Source of the DNA: Scilla litardierei
Taxonomy: Eukaryota > Streptophyta > Magnoliopsida > Asparagales > Asparagaceae
Assembly (NCBI GenBank): GCA_030789695.1
Contig: CM061141.1
Coordinates: 328,461,938 to 328,525,937 of the forward strand
Length of the DNA: 64,000 nt
Reading direction: 5' to 3'
The notes under the pieces are model-generated. The model was not told the DNA's origin and searched no databases. It saw only the letters and a program-made list of their open reading frames with translations. Below, piece after piece: positions 45,136 to 55,500 of this stretch. Position 1 is the first letter of the stretch. Every line of letters starts with the position of its first letter. A program made the translations under genes and the position numbers.

Positions 45136-47217
45136 ATGCATCACTTTCCTATCACTGCCCACCAACTCCTCCGCCCACGCCACCACCCCCACATCCATCT
45201 CTTCTCCACCCTCTTCTGCCCCCAAAGCCCCCAAAACCCTAACCCTAACCCTAGCGCTGGCATCAACCCCTACGACCTGATGAAGGAAGACCCGATCCGG
45301 ATCCTCTCCGACCTATGGGTCCGCTCCTTCTCCCAACCTAAAGATGCCCAATTTCCAAACCTGGCCGGCTTCATGAAGAAATTCGACCTGTGGGTCCTCG
45401 CCTACCAGCGTTCAGTGGCCCACCACACCGGCTCCTTCCCGCCAAGATCCGCCATCCACCTCCCCCAGCTCCGCTCCCTCCGCTCCCTCAGCCTCTCCGC
45501 CCTCTCCGGTCCCCGCCAGCCCTACCCATGGGGCGCCGCCACACACCTCCTCCTCCGCTCCCCCAACGAACCCCCCTCCACCCGGCCCGTCTCCCGCAGG
45601 AAATTCCTCGAGAGCCTCCGCATCGCCCCGCCCCCGTTCCAGGACCGCGTCGTCCAAGAGCTCCTGCTCTCCATCCTCGAACCGATCTTCGAGCCCAAGT
45701 TCTCCTCCAGGTCGCACGCGTTTCGCCCCGGCCGGAGCGCCCACACGGTGATACGCACCATCAGGAGCAACTTCGCCGGGTACCTGTGGTTCTTGAAGGC
45801 CGACCTTACTTGCATCGCCGATAGCTTCAGTCCGGATGTAATCATGGGTTGCCTCCAAAAGGGAGTGACCTGCAAGAAAGTCCTGCGCCTGGTGAAGTCG
45901 GCGGTTAAGACCCCGGTCAGGGTTGTGGAGAAGGCGGCGGAGGCGGACAGGCTGACGAAGAAGAGGCTGAAGCGCAAGGCTCTGAGGATGAAGAGGAGGA
46001 AGAAGTTGCTGGATGAGAATGAGCCGAAGCCGGACCCCTATTGGTTGAGGACCTTCTTCAGCTTCGCCCCGAGGGAGGCAGAGTGGGTGCCGGAGTACGG
46101 GCACTGTGGGATTCTCAGCCCGTTGCTCGCAAACGTGTGCCTCGACGGGTTGGACAAGTGGATGGAGGCGAGGATCGGCAAGCATTTCCGGCCTTCCGGG
46201 CTCGATTCGATATGGAAGGAGTCGATGGATGATGGCTGCCATAATCCGGCATGGCCAGAGTTTGTGCCCGCGAGCGGGAGGGAGAAGACGAGGAGGATGG
46301 ATTTCGTCAGGCACGGGGCGCATATCCTCGTCGGGGTCCGGGGGCCGAGGGAGGATGCCGTGGAGATCAAGAGGGAGCTGGCCGAGTTCCTGGAGAGAAC
46401 ATACGGATCGAGACCGGACAATTCGAAGATCGAGATTGAGCATGTAACGAGGGGGATCGAGTTCTTGGGCCATGTGATTTGCCGGCGGGTGATACACCCC
46501 ACCCTCAGGTACACCGCGACCGGCGGGAGAGTTGTCAGCGAGAAGGGGGTTGGGACTCTGCTCTCCGTGACCGCGAGCTTGCAGCAATGCGTCAGGCAGT
46601 TCAGGCAGCTGGAGCTCGTGAAGGGAGACAAGGACCCCGAGCCACTGCCTTGCACTCCCATGCTCTACGCAGGGCAGGCCCACACGAACTCTCAGATGAA
46701 CAAGTTTCTCGAGACGATGGCGGACTGGTACAGATACGCGGACAACCGCAAGAAAGTGGTCGGGTTCTGCGCCTATGTCGTGAGGAGCTCGCTTGCCAAG
46801 CTCTACGCTGCAAGGTACAGGTTGAAGTCCCGGGCGAAGGTGTACAGGATCGCCTCCCGCGACCTCAGCCGGCCGCTGATAGAGAAGACGATGAATGATG
46901 CGCCGGAGTACTCGGATCTGCTGAGGATGGGGCTCGTCGACGCCATCGACGGCGTTCAGTTCTCTCACATGTCGTTGATACCTTCTTGTGATTATAGTCC
47001 CTTTCCTAGGAACTGGGCGCCCGACCATGAGCGGGTGCTGCGTGAGTACATCAAGCTGCAGGATCCCAAGTTCTTCTGTGGATTGCACAGGTCGGTGAAG
47101 CGGCAAGGATTGAGTTTGCCCCAGGATGATGTCGCAAAGATCGTCTGGGATTATAAAGTTTGTGGGGTTCATAGCAGGAAATCTCGTGGTGACAAACAAA
47201 TTTCTCATGTTGTATAG
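45136..47217 (+). CDS. nMAT2: Nuclear-encoded mitochondrial group II intron maturase, nMAT2 type
   Basis: 693 residues in one exon. Members help splice group II introns in plant mitochondria (Arabidopsis nMAT2: cox2 and nad introns). The N-terminus is rich in His, Arg and Ser, as in a mitochondrial targeting peptide. RT-derived core: FQDRVVQELLLSILEPIFEP (about 173-192), SHAFRPGRSAHTVIRTIRSN, YLWFLKADL, EPKPDPYWLRTFFSFAP and GHCGILSPLLANVCLDGLDKW. The catalytic YADD box is replaced by VRHGAH (391-396), so reverse transcription is not expected. The maturase domain X follows (from about 503: LPCTPMLYAGQAHTNSQMNK; RSSLAKLYAARYRLKSRAKV). There is no C-terminal HNH endonuclease, as in nMAT1/nMAT2. 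The length is close to the roughly 735 residues I recall for Arabidopsis nMAT2. The start is the first ATG after the telo-box. Coding sequence is very GC-rich. nMAT1 is the main alternative. Confidence 0.93.
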   Translation: MHHFPITAHQLLRPRHHPHIHLFSTLFCPQSPQNPNPNPSAGINPYDLMKEDPIRILSDLWVRSFSQPKDAQFPNLAGFMKKFDLWVLAYQRSVAHHTGSFPPRSAIHLPQLRSLRSLSLSALSGPRQPYPWGAATHLLLRSPNEPPSTRPVSRRKFLESLRIAPPPFQDRVVQELLLSILEPIFEPKFSSRSHAFRPGRSAHTVIRTIRSNFAGYLWFLKADLTCIADSFSPDVIMGCLQKGVTCKKVLRLVKSAVKTPVRVVEKAAEADRLTKKRLKRKALRMKRRKKLLDENEPKPDPYWLRTFFSFAPREAEWVPEYGHCGILSPLLANVCLDGLDKWMEARIGKHFRPSGLDSIWKESMDDGCHNPAWPEFVPASGREKTRRMDFVRHGAHILVGVRGPREDAVEIKRELAEFLERTYGSRPDNSKIEIEHVTRGIEFLGHVICRRVIHPTLRYTATGGRVVSEKGVGTLLSVTASLQQCVRQFRQLELVKGDKDPEPLPCTPMLYAGQAHTNSQMNKFLETMADWYRYADNRKKVVGFCAYVVRSSLAKLYAARYRLKSRAKVYRIASRDLSRPLIEKTMNDAPEYSDLLRMGLVDAIDGVQFSHMSLIPSCDYSPFPRNWAPDHERVLREYIKLQDPKFFCGLHRSVKRQGLSLPQDDVAKIVWDYKVCGVHSRKSRGDKQISHVV

Positions 47218-47862
47218 TCGAATGGGCATACATTGGCCTGGAGTGTTTGATGTATCTCATGATGCATTGACTCCGATTGTTCACTACAGTGCAACTCGCT
47301 AGTAATCCTTAAGAATGCACCAGCAACAATTATTCATCAGTCATGATCATCACCATGCTTGATTACACTGTGTTACACTCATTAAGCCAAATCATCACAC
47401 TAATTAGGACAGTGTGCCTGCCATCTCCACCTGTCTACTAGTAGGTTGCGGTGTCCACATCTTAAACATGAGCACATGGCAGTGAGGACATCAACAGGCC
47501 ACCTTAGACCATCAATCTATGCATTTCGTTTTCGAATTCCAATTGTTTTCGTGAGCATTTTGAACAGCAGGAGTTTTGATAGTATAAGATCAGGCTCCTG
47601 ATTCTAGTTGGTTCAAGCTATGTATCAGAAAATAGAACCATCAGACTCTTTATGATCAGGTGCCTGAATGGGTGTCTTCAGACGACTGGATGGCACATGA
47701 TGTAATTTTTCACAACTCTCTGAAATTCTGCAATTTGAGCTAGTCGACTAGCTCAGGCGTCTGACTGCACTGGGTCAGACGCTTGATGGCGCAAGATGCA
47801 GCTTGTTGATTCCTAAGAGATGCACGCAGACACAGACATACGCTGAGCTTTTGCATTGGAAG
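47218..47862. other. 3' flank of the maturase gene
   Basis: Probably contains the 3' untranslated region. No repeat or coding frame that I can support. It ends at the TSD GGAAG of the next solo LTR. Confidence 0.6.
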
Positions 47863-48963
47863 TGCTGCGGAGTAAAATCCGCTACAATGAATTTATATTG
47901 ATGTGGGGAACCAGGGGCACGATGGTTACAAGTTTAAGTGGGGATGACGAGGCTAACTCCGGTCGAAGGACGATTTGCAGAGGGAGATCTCAAGGTCGCC
48001 CGCCAGACAAGGTAGGTCGCCTGCTTCGTGGTGAAGGTCGTTCGACAATAGATGTAGGTTGCCGCAAGTCGCTCGTCCGCCGGCAGCTGGGACGAACTTC
48101 CTACAAGAAGAGCAACTCGTCAGAAAGGCTGGGCTGGCTGTCAGCCCGCAGCTCCTCCAATGCCTAAGTCAGTAGATAATTGACGAAAATATGTCGGACA
48201 CGAAGGGCGATCTTAGAGGTAGATCGGCGCTTGCGTGGCGGACTAGTGTGGAAGGCCCGAATATGTAGAAGATATTTGGCCTTGAATGTGAATAGATGTA
48301 TTAGGAGTTTCTTACATATTCAACTAACCAACCCCTTTCTCGCTTGGAGGTGAGGGTTTATTTATAGGCTGCTGGAGTCTGTTGCTTTTGCTGAGTTGGC
48401 GGTGTCAGAATATCAGGAATCCGACCGTTGGCGTCAGGGCCGAACGTGTCAGGCGTGCTTTTGTCAGGCTGCCGGAGCCGTAAAAGTCAGTTGGCGCTTT
48501 TGTCAGGCAGCAGGAGCCGTAAATGTCAGTTGGAGCTTTTGTCAGGCTGTCTGGCGGCGAAACGGCTAGGCGTGCTTTCAACAGGCGGTCAGGCGACGAA
48601 GCGGCCAGGTGCGCTTTTGTCAGACTTTGTCTGTAGTGAAACTGGCAGTGGTGTAAGTGGCGTGTCGTCTTCCTCCTTGGGCGAACTAATAGGTGAGCGG
48701 CATCCGACGAGCTTCCTTCAGGGCAAACTGCCTCTGGGCGCGAGCTACTCTGGGGCGAGCTAGCGTAGACTTGTGCGATCTGCGGGATGACTTTTCCGAT
48801 TCTGATGGTGAGCTTGTCGTTCCGCTTAGCAAGCTTCTGCGAACCTCGGCGAGCTTCTCCATGCTTCGGCGAACTAGGCTTCATTGTGGAGATTCGGCAG
48901 GCCAAGACTCGGGCTTTGAATCCGCGGACCCAGATCGACCAGGCCGATCTTGAGGTCGTAACA
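47863..48963 (-). mobile_element. Solo LTR of family F, minus strand
   Basis: In + reading it starts TGCTGCGGAGTAAAATCCGC and ends GATCTTGAGGTCGTAACA, the reverse complement of the family F ends (CTCGCAACA and TGTTACGACC). The TSD GGAAG is at 47858-47862 and 48964-48968. It is diverged from the copies at 8650-16544 but shares the 'gcttttgtcagg' blocks (48458-48625) and a reversed TATA region (TTTATTTATA, 48357-48366). The reading frames at 47856-49049 on both strands are LTR artefacts. Confidence 0.92.
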
Positions 48964-49020
48964 GGAAGAGAGAAGAAGACGGCTACTGGTTTTGGGAGAG
49001 GAGCTAATCCTTGTTCTAAA

Positions 49021-49211
49021 ACAAGGGCATAGCCAGGAATTGTTTCCACCCTGGGCTATCGACTAAGTTACCCAGGTTGCAGCACACCTACACCCTTGCA
49101 TAGTTCTGCCCTTGATGATTCTTGGGCTTCCACGTAGCATTAAAAAAAATTGGGCCAAAAACTGACCCGGGCTTCAGCCCACCCGAACCCTCTACATAGC
49201 TCCGCCCTTGT
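49021..49211. mobile_element. MITE, 191 bp
   Basis: Terminal inverted repeats ACAAGGGC (49021) and GCCCTTGT (ends 49211), extended imperfectly inwards (CATAGCC/TAGCTCC). The 6-bp target duplication TCTAAA is at 49015-49020 and 49212-49217. Non-coding. The superfamily was not determined. Confidence 0.8.
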
Positions 49212-49217
49212 TCTAAA

Positions 49218-50154
49218 GTTTCTGGTAAGAGTTCTTTATTGTTAAGTGTGCCTGAGACCTTATAATTGCTAAAGTGCTAGATCTACACTGTAAAGAGTGT
49301 AGATTTGTTGTTGGAGGAGATTTTGATAGTTGATGTAAACTCTTGTAATACATCTGTGATCTAGTGAAAACCGCGACAACGGAAGACTGAACGTAGGCAA
49401 CACATTACGCCAAACCAGTATAAATCGTGTGTCTCCCTGTGTGATTGCTTGATCTTGCGTGTGGTAGTTATATTTGTGCTTGCTATAATTTCACAAGATC
49501 CTAGAAATCGATGACAGATTATATTATCTATATTGTTCTGCTGCGACCAACTCCAAATTCCACCGGGCATCTAAATATTTAGTTTTCTATCGCATTACGC
49601 CATATCTGTATCGTGCGAACCACAGATTATGTTTTGATTTGCGATAATGTCCGTATCTTGTTCCAAATCCGTCTGAATCAGGATATTGGAGGAAAAGCAA
49701 CGGGGATTCTGATCAACACATGGCTGTTAACACAAAGGTAATTAGATGGGACTCGGCCATTAGACTACCTACTACAGGCTCAAGTTGAAGCTAGCGGAAT
49801 AAGAATTCAATTAACCAACTCCTGTTAGCATTTAATCAAAATCAAATTAATATTTTGATGAAAAATATTAACAGTTTTGAAAAAATCTTTTGAAATTAGA
49901 AACCGATATCGTAAATATATAGAATTTTAAATGTATTTTTTTATTGCTAATCATCTTTCCGCACGTGACAGTAGATATAGTTATCTTAGATCCGCACGTC
50001 TCATAATACATGCATTCAGGTAAGTAATAAATATCACAATAGTAATACATGATAAGCATCACATGATCGTACAGATAATGGTAGCGAAGGCGGAAAAATA
50101 CGCAAATACGCATTTACCCCCGCCCAGACCCACAAATTACCAAATCGCCCTCTC
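49218..50154. other. Intergenic region downstream of the DUF538 gene
   Basis: AT-rich. It should include the 3' untranslated region of the DUF538 gene near 50100. I see no repeat, RNA gene or supported coding frame. Confidence 0.6.
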
Positions 50155-50598
50155 TCATTTCGCTTCCTCCTCCGCTTCGAAGGCCGACACCGGGAACGAC
50201 CTCGAGAGGCCGGCCGGAGTCCTGAAGGTGATCTTCTCCGGCTCCTTCTCGTCGACGGAGAACTCGGAGAGGGTGATCCAGATGAGCAGCTCCTTGGTCT
50301 TGATCCCCGTCAGCCGCTTCATTCGGCGGTCCTGGACGAAGGCGCTGACCTCGGCGGCGTAGGACACGGACTTGCCGATCTTCTTGAAGACGTGGACGGT
50401 GGGCTTCTTCTGCCGGAGCCACACGAACCCCGTCGCGCGGTTGAGGCCAACCTCCGTGAGGTCGGCGAGGGGGAGGAGGCCGTTCGGGAGGTGGAGCTCC
50501 GTCAGCAGCTCGACGGACTTCTGCTTGCAGAGGGCCGAGTCGCCGGAGTAGATCTCCGCGCCCTCGCGGTTCGAGTCGATCAGAGATTGGGTCGCCAT
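50155..50598 (-). CDS. DUF538 family protein
   Basis: 147 residues, one exon. A plant-restricted family of small soluble proteins; the Arabidopsis member SVB affects trichome size, but the biochemical role is unsettled. The sequence fits the family throughout: LHLPNGLLPLADLTEVGLN (about 36-54), TGFVWLRQKK, VSYAAEVSAFVQDRRMKRLT and GIKTKELLIWITLSEF. It has an acidic end (EAEEEAK) and no signal peptide, so it is a short DUF538 form. The ATG is preceded by a plausible leader and TATA box. The gene is very GC-rich and its opposite strand is open over long stretches; those frames are artefacts. It is divergent from the repeat-filled 51-53 kb region and convergent with the maturase. Confidence 0.93.
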   Translation of the reverse strand: MATQSLIDSNREGAEIYSGDSALCKQKSVELLTELHLPNGLLPLADLTEVGLNRATGFVWLRQKKPTVHVFKKIGKSVSYAAEVSAFVQDRRMKRLTGIKTKELLIWITLSEFSVDEKEPEKITFRTPAGLSRSFPVSAFEAEEEAK

Positions 50599-50695
50599 TA
50601 GAGAACTTAAAAGCTAGGGCTTTTGTTGGGGTTTGGGGATTTTTTTTTGTTGCTTTTGCCTTTGGGGATGATATGAAAAGGATGGGAAAGGGAGA

Positions 50696-50712
50696 ATGGT
50701 TTTATAGGAAGG
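50696..50712 (-). promoter_or_regulatory. TATA box of the DUF538 gene
   Basis: The minus strand reads CCTTCCTATAAAACCAT, with CTATAAAA about 105 bp upstream of the ATG at 50598. This spacing suits a start of transcription about 70 bp before the ATG. Confidence 0.7.
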
Positions 50713-50825
50713 AGAGGATAGGATGGTTTGCAAAGAAGCCCCTACTTTCCTTTAAATTTCCATGCCGTGAAAATAAGCAAAGTTTTCTGATATTGACACA
50801 TGGCCCTTTTTGTTTGAGTCGTGCT

Positions 50826-50985
50826 TTATACACCCCCTATGAGTAGGGGTGTATGTGCTTTGTATTACCAAAATTAGTAAATTCTATGAATTTCATTGTC
50901 AAAATATTTTGGTTTTTTCTATTTGTGGATAAACTTGGCACTAAATACTATATACACCCCTATGAGTAGGGGTGTATATAGCATA
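50826..50985. mobile_element. Foldback or MITE-like element with two palindromic ends
   Basis: The palindrome TACACCCC..TATGAG..TAGGGGTGTAT occurs at about 50829-50854 and again at about 50951-50975, enclosing about 100 bp of AT-rich sequence. Each end can form its own hairpin. It lies about 230 bp upstream of the DUF538 ATG. No clear target duplication. Confidence 0.6.
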
Positions 50986-52660
50986 TATCTTTTGTTTACT
51001 CGCCGCATTTAAATATGATAATTGCAACGCGCACCTACCATTTTTACCCTGGGCACAACAGCTAATTTAGAAGGTCGTCACGTAGTTAAAAGTTTGCCAC
51101 TGAAAGTGCACCATCAGGGAGGAATTCCAAAAATGCCCATGTGTATGCTCGATGAGTAAAACAGCCGAACGGTGGCGGATTCCTCTGCCGTCCCCTCATT
51201 TGACCTCCTCAGCCCCGCCGACCCCTCCTCCGACATCACATGCCCCCTCCCCCGCCTCCGACTTCCCCAGCCTCGACACCTTCGCCGACCCCTCCTCTGA
51301 TCTCCCCAGTCCCGCCTCCTCCTGCATCCCACATCTCCCTCCTCTGATCTCTCTCACCCCATCCTCCAACCTCCCCAACCCCCCTTTCAAACCCTAGTAA
51401 ATCGTCGTCGGAGTCCTCGTCGTCATCGGCAAGGGACGCAGATGCAAGGGGCGGGGCAGACGACGATAAACGAAGAATAATGGTAAACTTGTAAATAAGT
51501 GGATTGTGCACGGTAGTTAATGGCAAACTTGCAAATAAGCGGCCATGCGCAGGATAAAAACGGTAGTGCGCTTAGCAATTCCCTTTAAATAGTAAGTGAA
51601 GTAACCAAAACACCTCTAAATCACTGGGGTTTTAAACTAAACCCCCCTGAACTATATTTTGGTAGTTAACCCCCTTGAAAACTGATGGGTTAAGCTCTCT
51701 GTTCTAAAAATCCCACTCTATGTTAAAGTCGGATTTAAATTCATTTTTGATTGGTTATATTTTGATTGCCAATATCATCAATGCACGGGCTAATGCTGGT
51801 GCTTTTCTAAAGGAAAACAAATTTTTTTATCAAATCAGAAGTATTGTGATTTGTTTTAAAAATCTTTACATGAAGTTATGAGAATTGTTGGTGGGAGTTG
51901 GATGCAGTTTTTGCAGTTCGACCAATAAATGTTTGCACAATTCAACGGCTTGGACGCTGCGCCTGTGGCAGCCCATGCTGAGTTGTTTTTTTTGGGGGCA
52001 CCTTGAGGGTGGCCAATTAATTTATACAAATCAGAGGGGCCGTTTTAAAATTTTCATCTGCCATAATAAAGCGGGCGGTGGGCAGGTAGACGGGGGAGTG
52101 TTCAATAAATGGGAATGGGAGTCTGTTGAAGATGGTAATGGCTCCTTCAAGTTTGCTGCCAAGGTTGTCCAACTTGTGAATTCATTTGTATTGAATTTGA
52201 TTTGGATATACAAACAACCAAAATTTGCTAACACCATCTCCATCATGAGATGTGTATCACTAAACACTACTGGATAATGAATTATGAAGCAAGTAAACAT
52301 ATCATGTTAATATTAGCAGGGGCCATTAAGTCCCAATTTTAATACAAATGGTAAACTTGTCCATATTTTTTGGGAGTTGATTTGCGCACCCACCGTTTTA
52401 CTCTGCGCATGTACCACTTATTTACAAGTTTGCCATTCAAATATATTCCTCTTTTACCCCACGCACATCCCGCTTCAATCTCGACCGCCGAAGACTTCGA
52501 TCCCCCTCCGCCTCATCGTCCACCCCATCCCCAGCCATGGACGACATCATCGCCGCCGCCGCCGTCAGAATTGGAGAAGGCCGTAGAGCTCGATATGAAC
52601 GTCGACGGCGGAACTAGTAAACTATATCTTGCTATTCACATCCATATTTAAACGGTTGCA
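50986..52660. other. Non-coding region with transposon-end-like inverted repeats
   Basis: 51170-51400 is pyrimidine-rich (CCTCC and CCCCTCCTC words), with frames on both strands but no domain. 'ggtaaacttgtaaataagtgg' (51483) and 'tggcaaacttgcaaataagc' (51521) recur inverted at 52405-52440 ('cacttatttacaagtttgcc'). This suggests ends of an unclassified DNA transposon of about 0.9 kb. Nothing else is recognisable. Confidence 0.45.
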
Positions 52661-53590
52661 ATCAAAACCCAAATTAGCTCCTTTTCAGAATCCATCATGT
52701 TTGCGAACAAATACGTTGACTTGAATAATTGAGACTAGGGTGATATGCACAAGCTATGATTTGAAAGTGAAGTTTATCTAACTTACCAATTGCATTTTGA
52801 TCAAGTTTAGTGGTGATTAAGTGATCCAAGTGGAATCAAGAGGCTGCCGACTAAGTTTCATGGTGGCATTGGTTGTTTACCTATAATCTTGGGTTTGACC
52901 TTTTTTTTGTGATCAGAATTAAGGTTGTGTTTTTACGTAGTTAATTCTAAACTAATCTTAAAAAAATGGAGCCCATGTGTCTGCAAATATCTAGGAAAAT
53001 CATCAGCTAGATGGCGTTATTCTAGAAATTGATAGTGCATGTTTAACTAGAGTCAAAGAAAATACATGCATGTTACTTTAATTTACCCAAAAATATATAT
53101 AAGAAAACAGCTAATGCTTTCTTATATATGATAGCTTGAGGATACATGCGCACGGCCAGTATTTTCTAGGCTTATTATTGTGCATGTCCGTATTTTCGTT
53201 TTAACCATCCGGATGTTTTCATATGCGAGTTCTATGTTTGTGCGTCAACGCGAGCGCGTATCCGTTTTTCGTTCACCGTATCATCATTAATTAACTGTTA
53301 ATTTTAACAAATGACCTTAGCCTAATTACAAATTTCTAATCACTTTTAACTTCACTAATTACCTTATTTATTTTAATAATTACATTTTACTTAATTGCCT
53401 TAATTAATAGTTAATTACTAATTAACTTTTTACCATTGGATGAAAATCTTTACCCTAATTAATTACCCCTAATCATTTTCTAATTAAAATCTAATCTACC
53501 AGGTTGAATCCCACCGATTGTTTAGGTGAGATCCAACCAACATTTCATTCCCCTTCCCCTACTGCCAGCTCCCTTCCATCAAGTTGTTTC
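52661..53590. other. AT-rich sequence, probably part of an older LTR
   Basis: No gene. The sequence at 53540-53590 continues in register at 61086 once the Copia element is removed. Together with 61086-64000 it reads like one long LTR of the Del/Tekay Gypsy type, judged from memory only (see the 63463-64000 entry). Confidence 0.4.
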
Positions 53591-54122
53591 TGTAGGAACT
53601 AAAGATCTAGATGTATACAAACCGAATAACACAGATCTAGATGTATAACATGCAGAATCTTAAATCATTGACCTACTCGGATTTAGCGGAAGCGTACCTG
53701 AGTCCATCGCTAATAATCTGAAAGAGATCCTAATGATACCGCAACGGATGATCTTCCAGAATAGCACGAATCAACCGGTTGGAGAATCCCTTTAGCTTTC
53801 TCCCGGTTTCTCTCCTAGCGACGGGACGTAGAAAAGACGGCTCAACTTTGTTCGTGTATTCCGGGGACCATGATCGCTAATATTTATAGGCTAGCCTCCA
53901 TAGCCCTAGGGTTTCCAACTCGGCCCATCAACGAGTTGAAGCCCAATAGTCTCTACACATAAAGGCCCCACAACCTGTTTAACTCATTTAGCCCATTTAA
54001 TTAATTAAAACCAGATCACTAATATATTGGGCTTAATATGACAGCGTAACACTTATATAATTATTTACCGCATATTAGCCCAACGTTGGATTAAGATCCA
54101 ACTTGTTGGATAAGTTCCAACA
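53591..54122 (-). repeat. 3' LTR (element orientation) of the gag-bearing Copia element
   Basis: 532 bp, the same length as its partner. TATA-like AATATTTATAGG at 53878-53889. Confidence 0.95.
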
Positions 54123-54599
54123 ATCTCCCACTTGGGCTATATGCTTAAACTTTATAATTATATTTCATAGTGCATACAACCAAATAAGATCTTAACTTAC
54201 TGTCATTTCTTTAATGAGTTAAGAACAATCCGGTCCATCAATTATATTAGCAAGGGATCAAAGAGATCTTCGCCGCAGCAATTGCTGCTCGACCCATCAG
54301 TGGTCACCGTGCTAATATAAAAAAATGACATGGATTATGAAGTGGATGTGTAGCATGGAAATTACATGTAATGTATCTAACATGTCTATTTCCAACTGAT
54401 CCTCCTTAACCTTAGTGAGATCATAAACAAACCAAAATCGGAGTGAAGCCGAACTGAAACCAAAAACTTTATTTCTGATCAGAAAATAACCTCAAGCTTA
54501 AGCTGGAGACTTAATTTTGTCTATCATATGAGCACCCAAACGAACAAACTCCCACAAAACTGAATGTTCTTAATGAAATGATATCCATATGAGTAGCTA

Positions 54600-55500
54600 G
54601 CTCATAAAACCTTTTGGATGACATTTCCTTATTATAACGGATCCGTAATTACATGGTTTGTTCCGATGTGCTCATTAGACAATTATACACTCCTATTATT
54701 AACAAACTAGGAACTTGATCTCTGAATATCTAAACTTTGTCGAGTTCGTGTTTGTTGCTGGAATATAAAACTGCAGACTTTATTGTCACTAAATAAACTG
54801 TGTGGTGTTTCAACACCATCCCTAATTTGCAGCATAGTGACAAAATATGCAGATATATTTCATGATTTGGATGTCACGTAATATGATATGAAATCTAAAG
54901 CCATGTCAGAAGAGACTATATAAAAGGGACCATTTAGATCTCTTCTAGTAGATGGCGCCTAACATAGATTTTCATATATTCTTTGCATCCAATAAATGAT
55001 CAGAGTCAGTATACCAAAATGATCTCAAACCTTTTTGACTACTGATCCTTGAACATGTAACCCTTTTGTTCTCCATAAATACCGTAAGACACATTTGGCT
55101 GTTGTCAAATGGTCAACTCCTGAACTTAACAATCTGCCCAACATACCCGTAATATATGCAACAACCAAATGCATATAAAACTGAGCATACTTTAGACTCC
55201 ATATTGGTGAGATATAGGAAATCTTCTTAAGATTATTCTCAGGACAATTTTTGAGACTAAACTTGTCTCCCACAGAACTTAGCATTCATTACCACATAGA
55301 TATTATATAAATTACATGCTCCCACAGAACTCAGATAACATCATTAAATATCATCTCAAAACCGAATGAGGTGATCACTTAATGAAAGTTAATATATCAT
55401 CAACGATATTGAAATGCTCTGCTAATGCCATTTAAAACCTCACAGAGTCTTTCATGAAAACTGAATAGAAAGTCTCTTTACAATTAATGCATTCTTTTCC
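54600..55500 (-). pseudogene. Copia pol remnants (RT and RNase H)
   Basis: Broken minus-strand pieces in pol order. About 55500-55400 holds an RT piece (KDSVRF, then MALAEHFNIVDD). 55285-55025 holds the RT/RNase H connection (GDKFSLKNCPENNL, SLKYAQFYMHLVVAYITGML, TTAKCVLRYLWRTKG). About 54700-54600 holds a faint RNase H end. Many stops and frameshifts are present. The RT stretch with the catalytic YVDD, expected between the first two pieces, is missing. Confidence 0.75.

Noticed and set aside
45234..45254. Possible interstitial telomere array
   Set aside because: Only three CCCTAA units, in frame within a gene. Too short for a telomeric array; reported only as a telo-box-like oddity.
45412..47229. 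605-codon open frame on the strand opposite the maturase
   Set aside because: It mirrors a very GC-rich gene. The protein has low-complexity Pro/Arg/Leu/Gly composition and no domain, while the + strand frame is a recognisable maturase.
47856..49049. Several 80-214-codon frames on both strands
   Set aside because: They lie within the minus-strand family F solo LTR bounded by TSD GGAAG, and family LTRs are non-coding.
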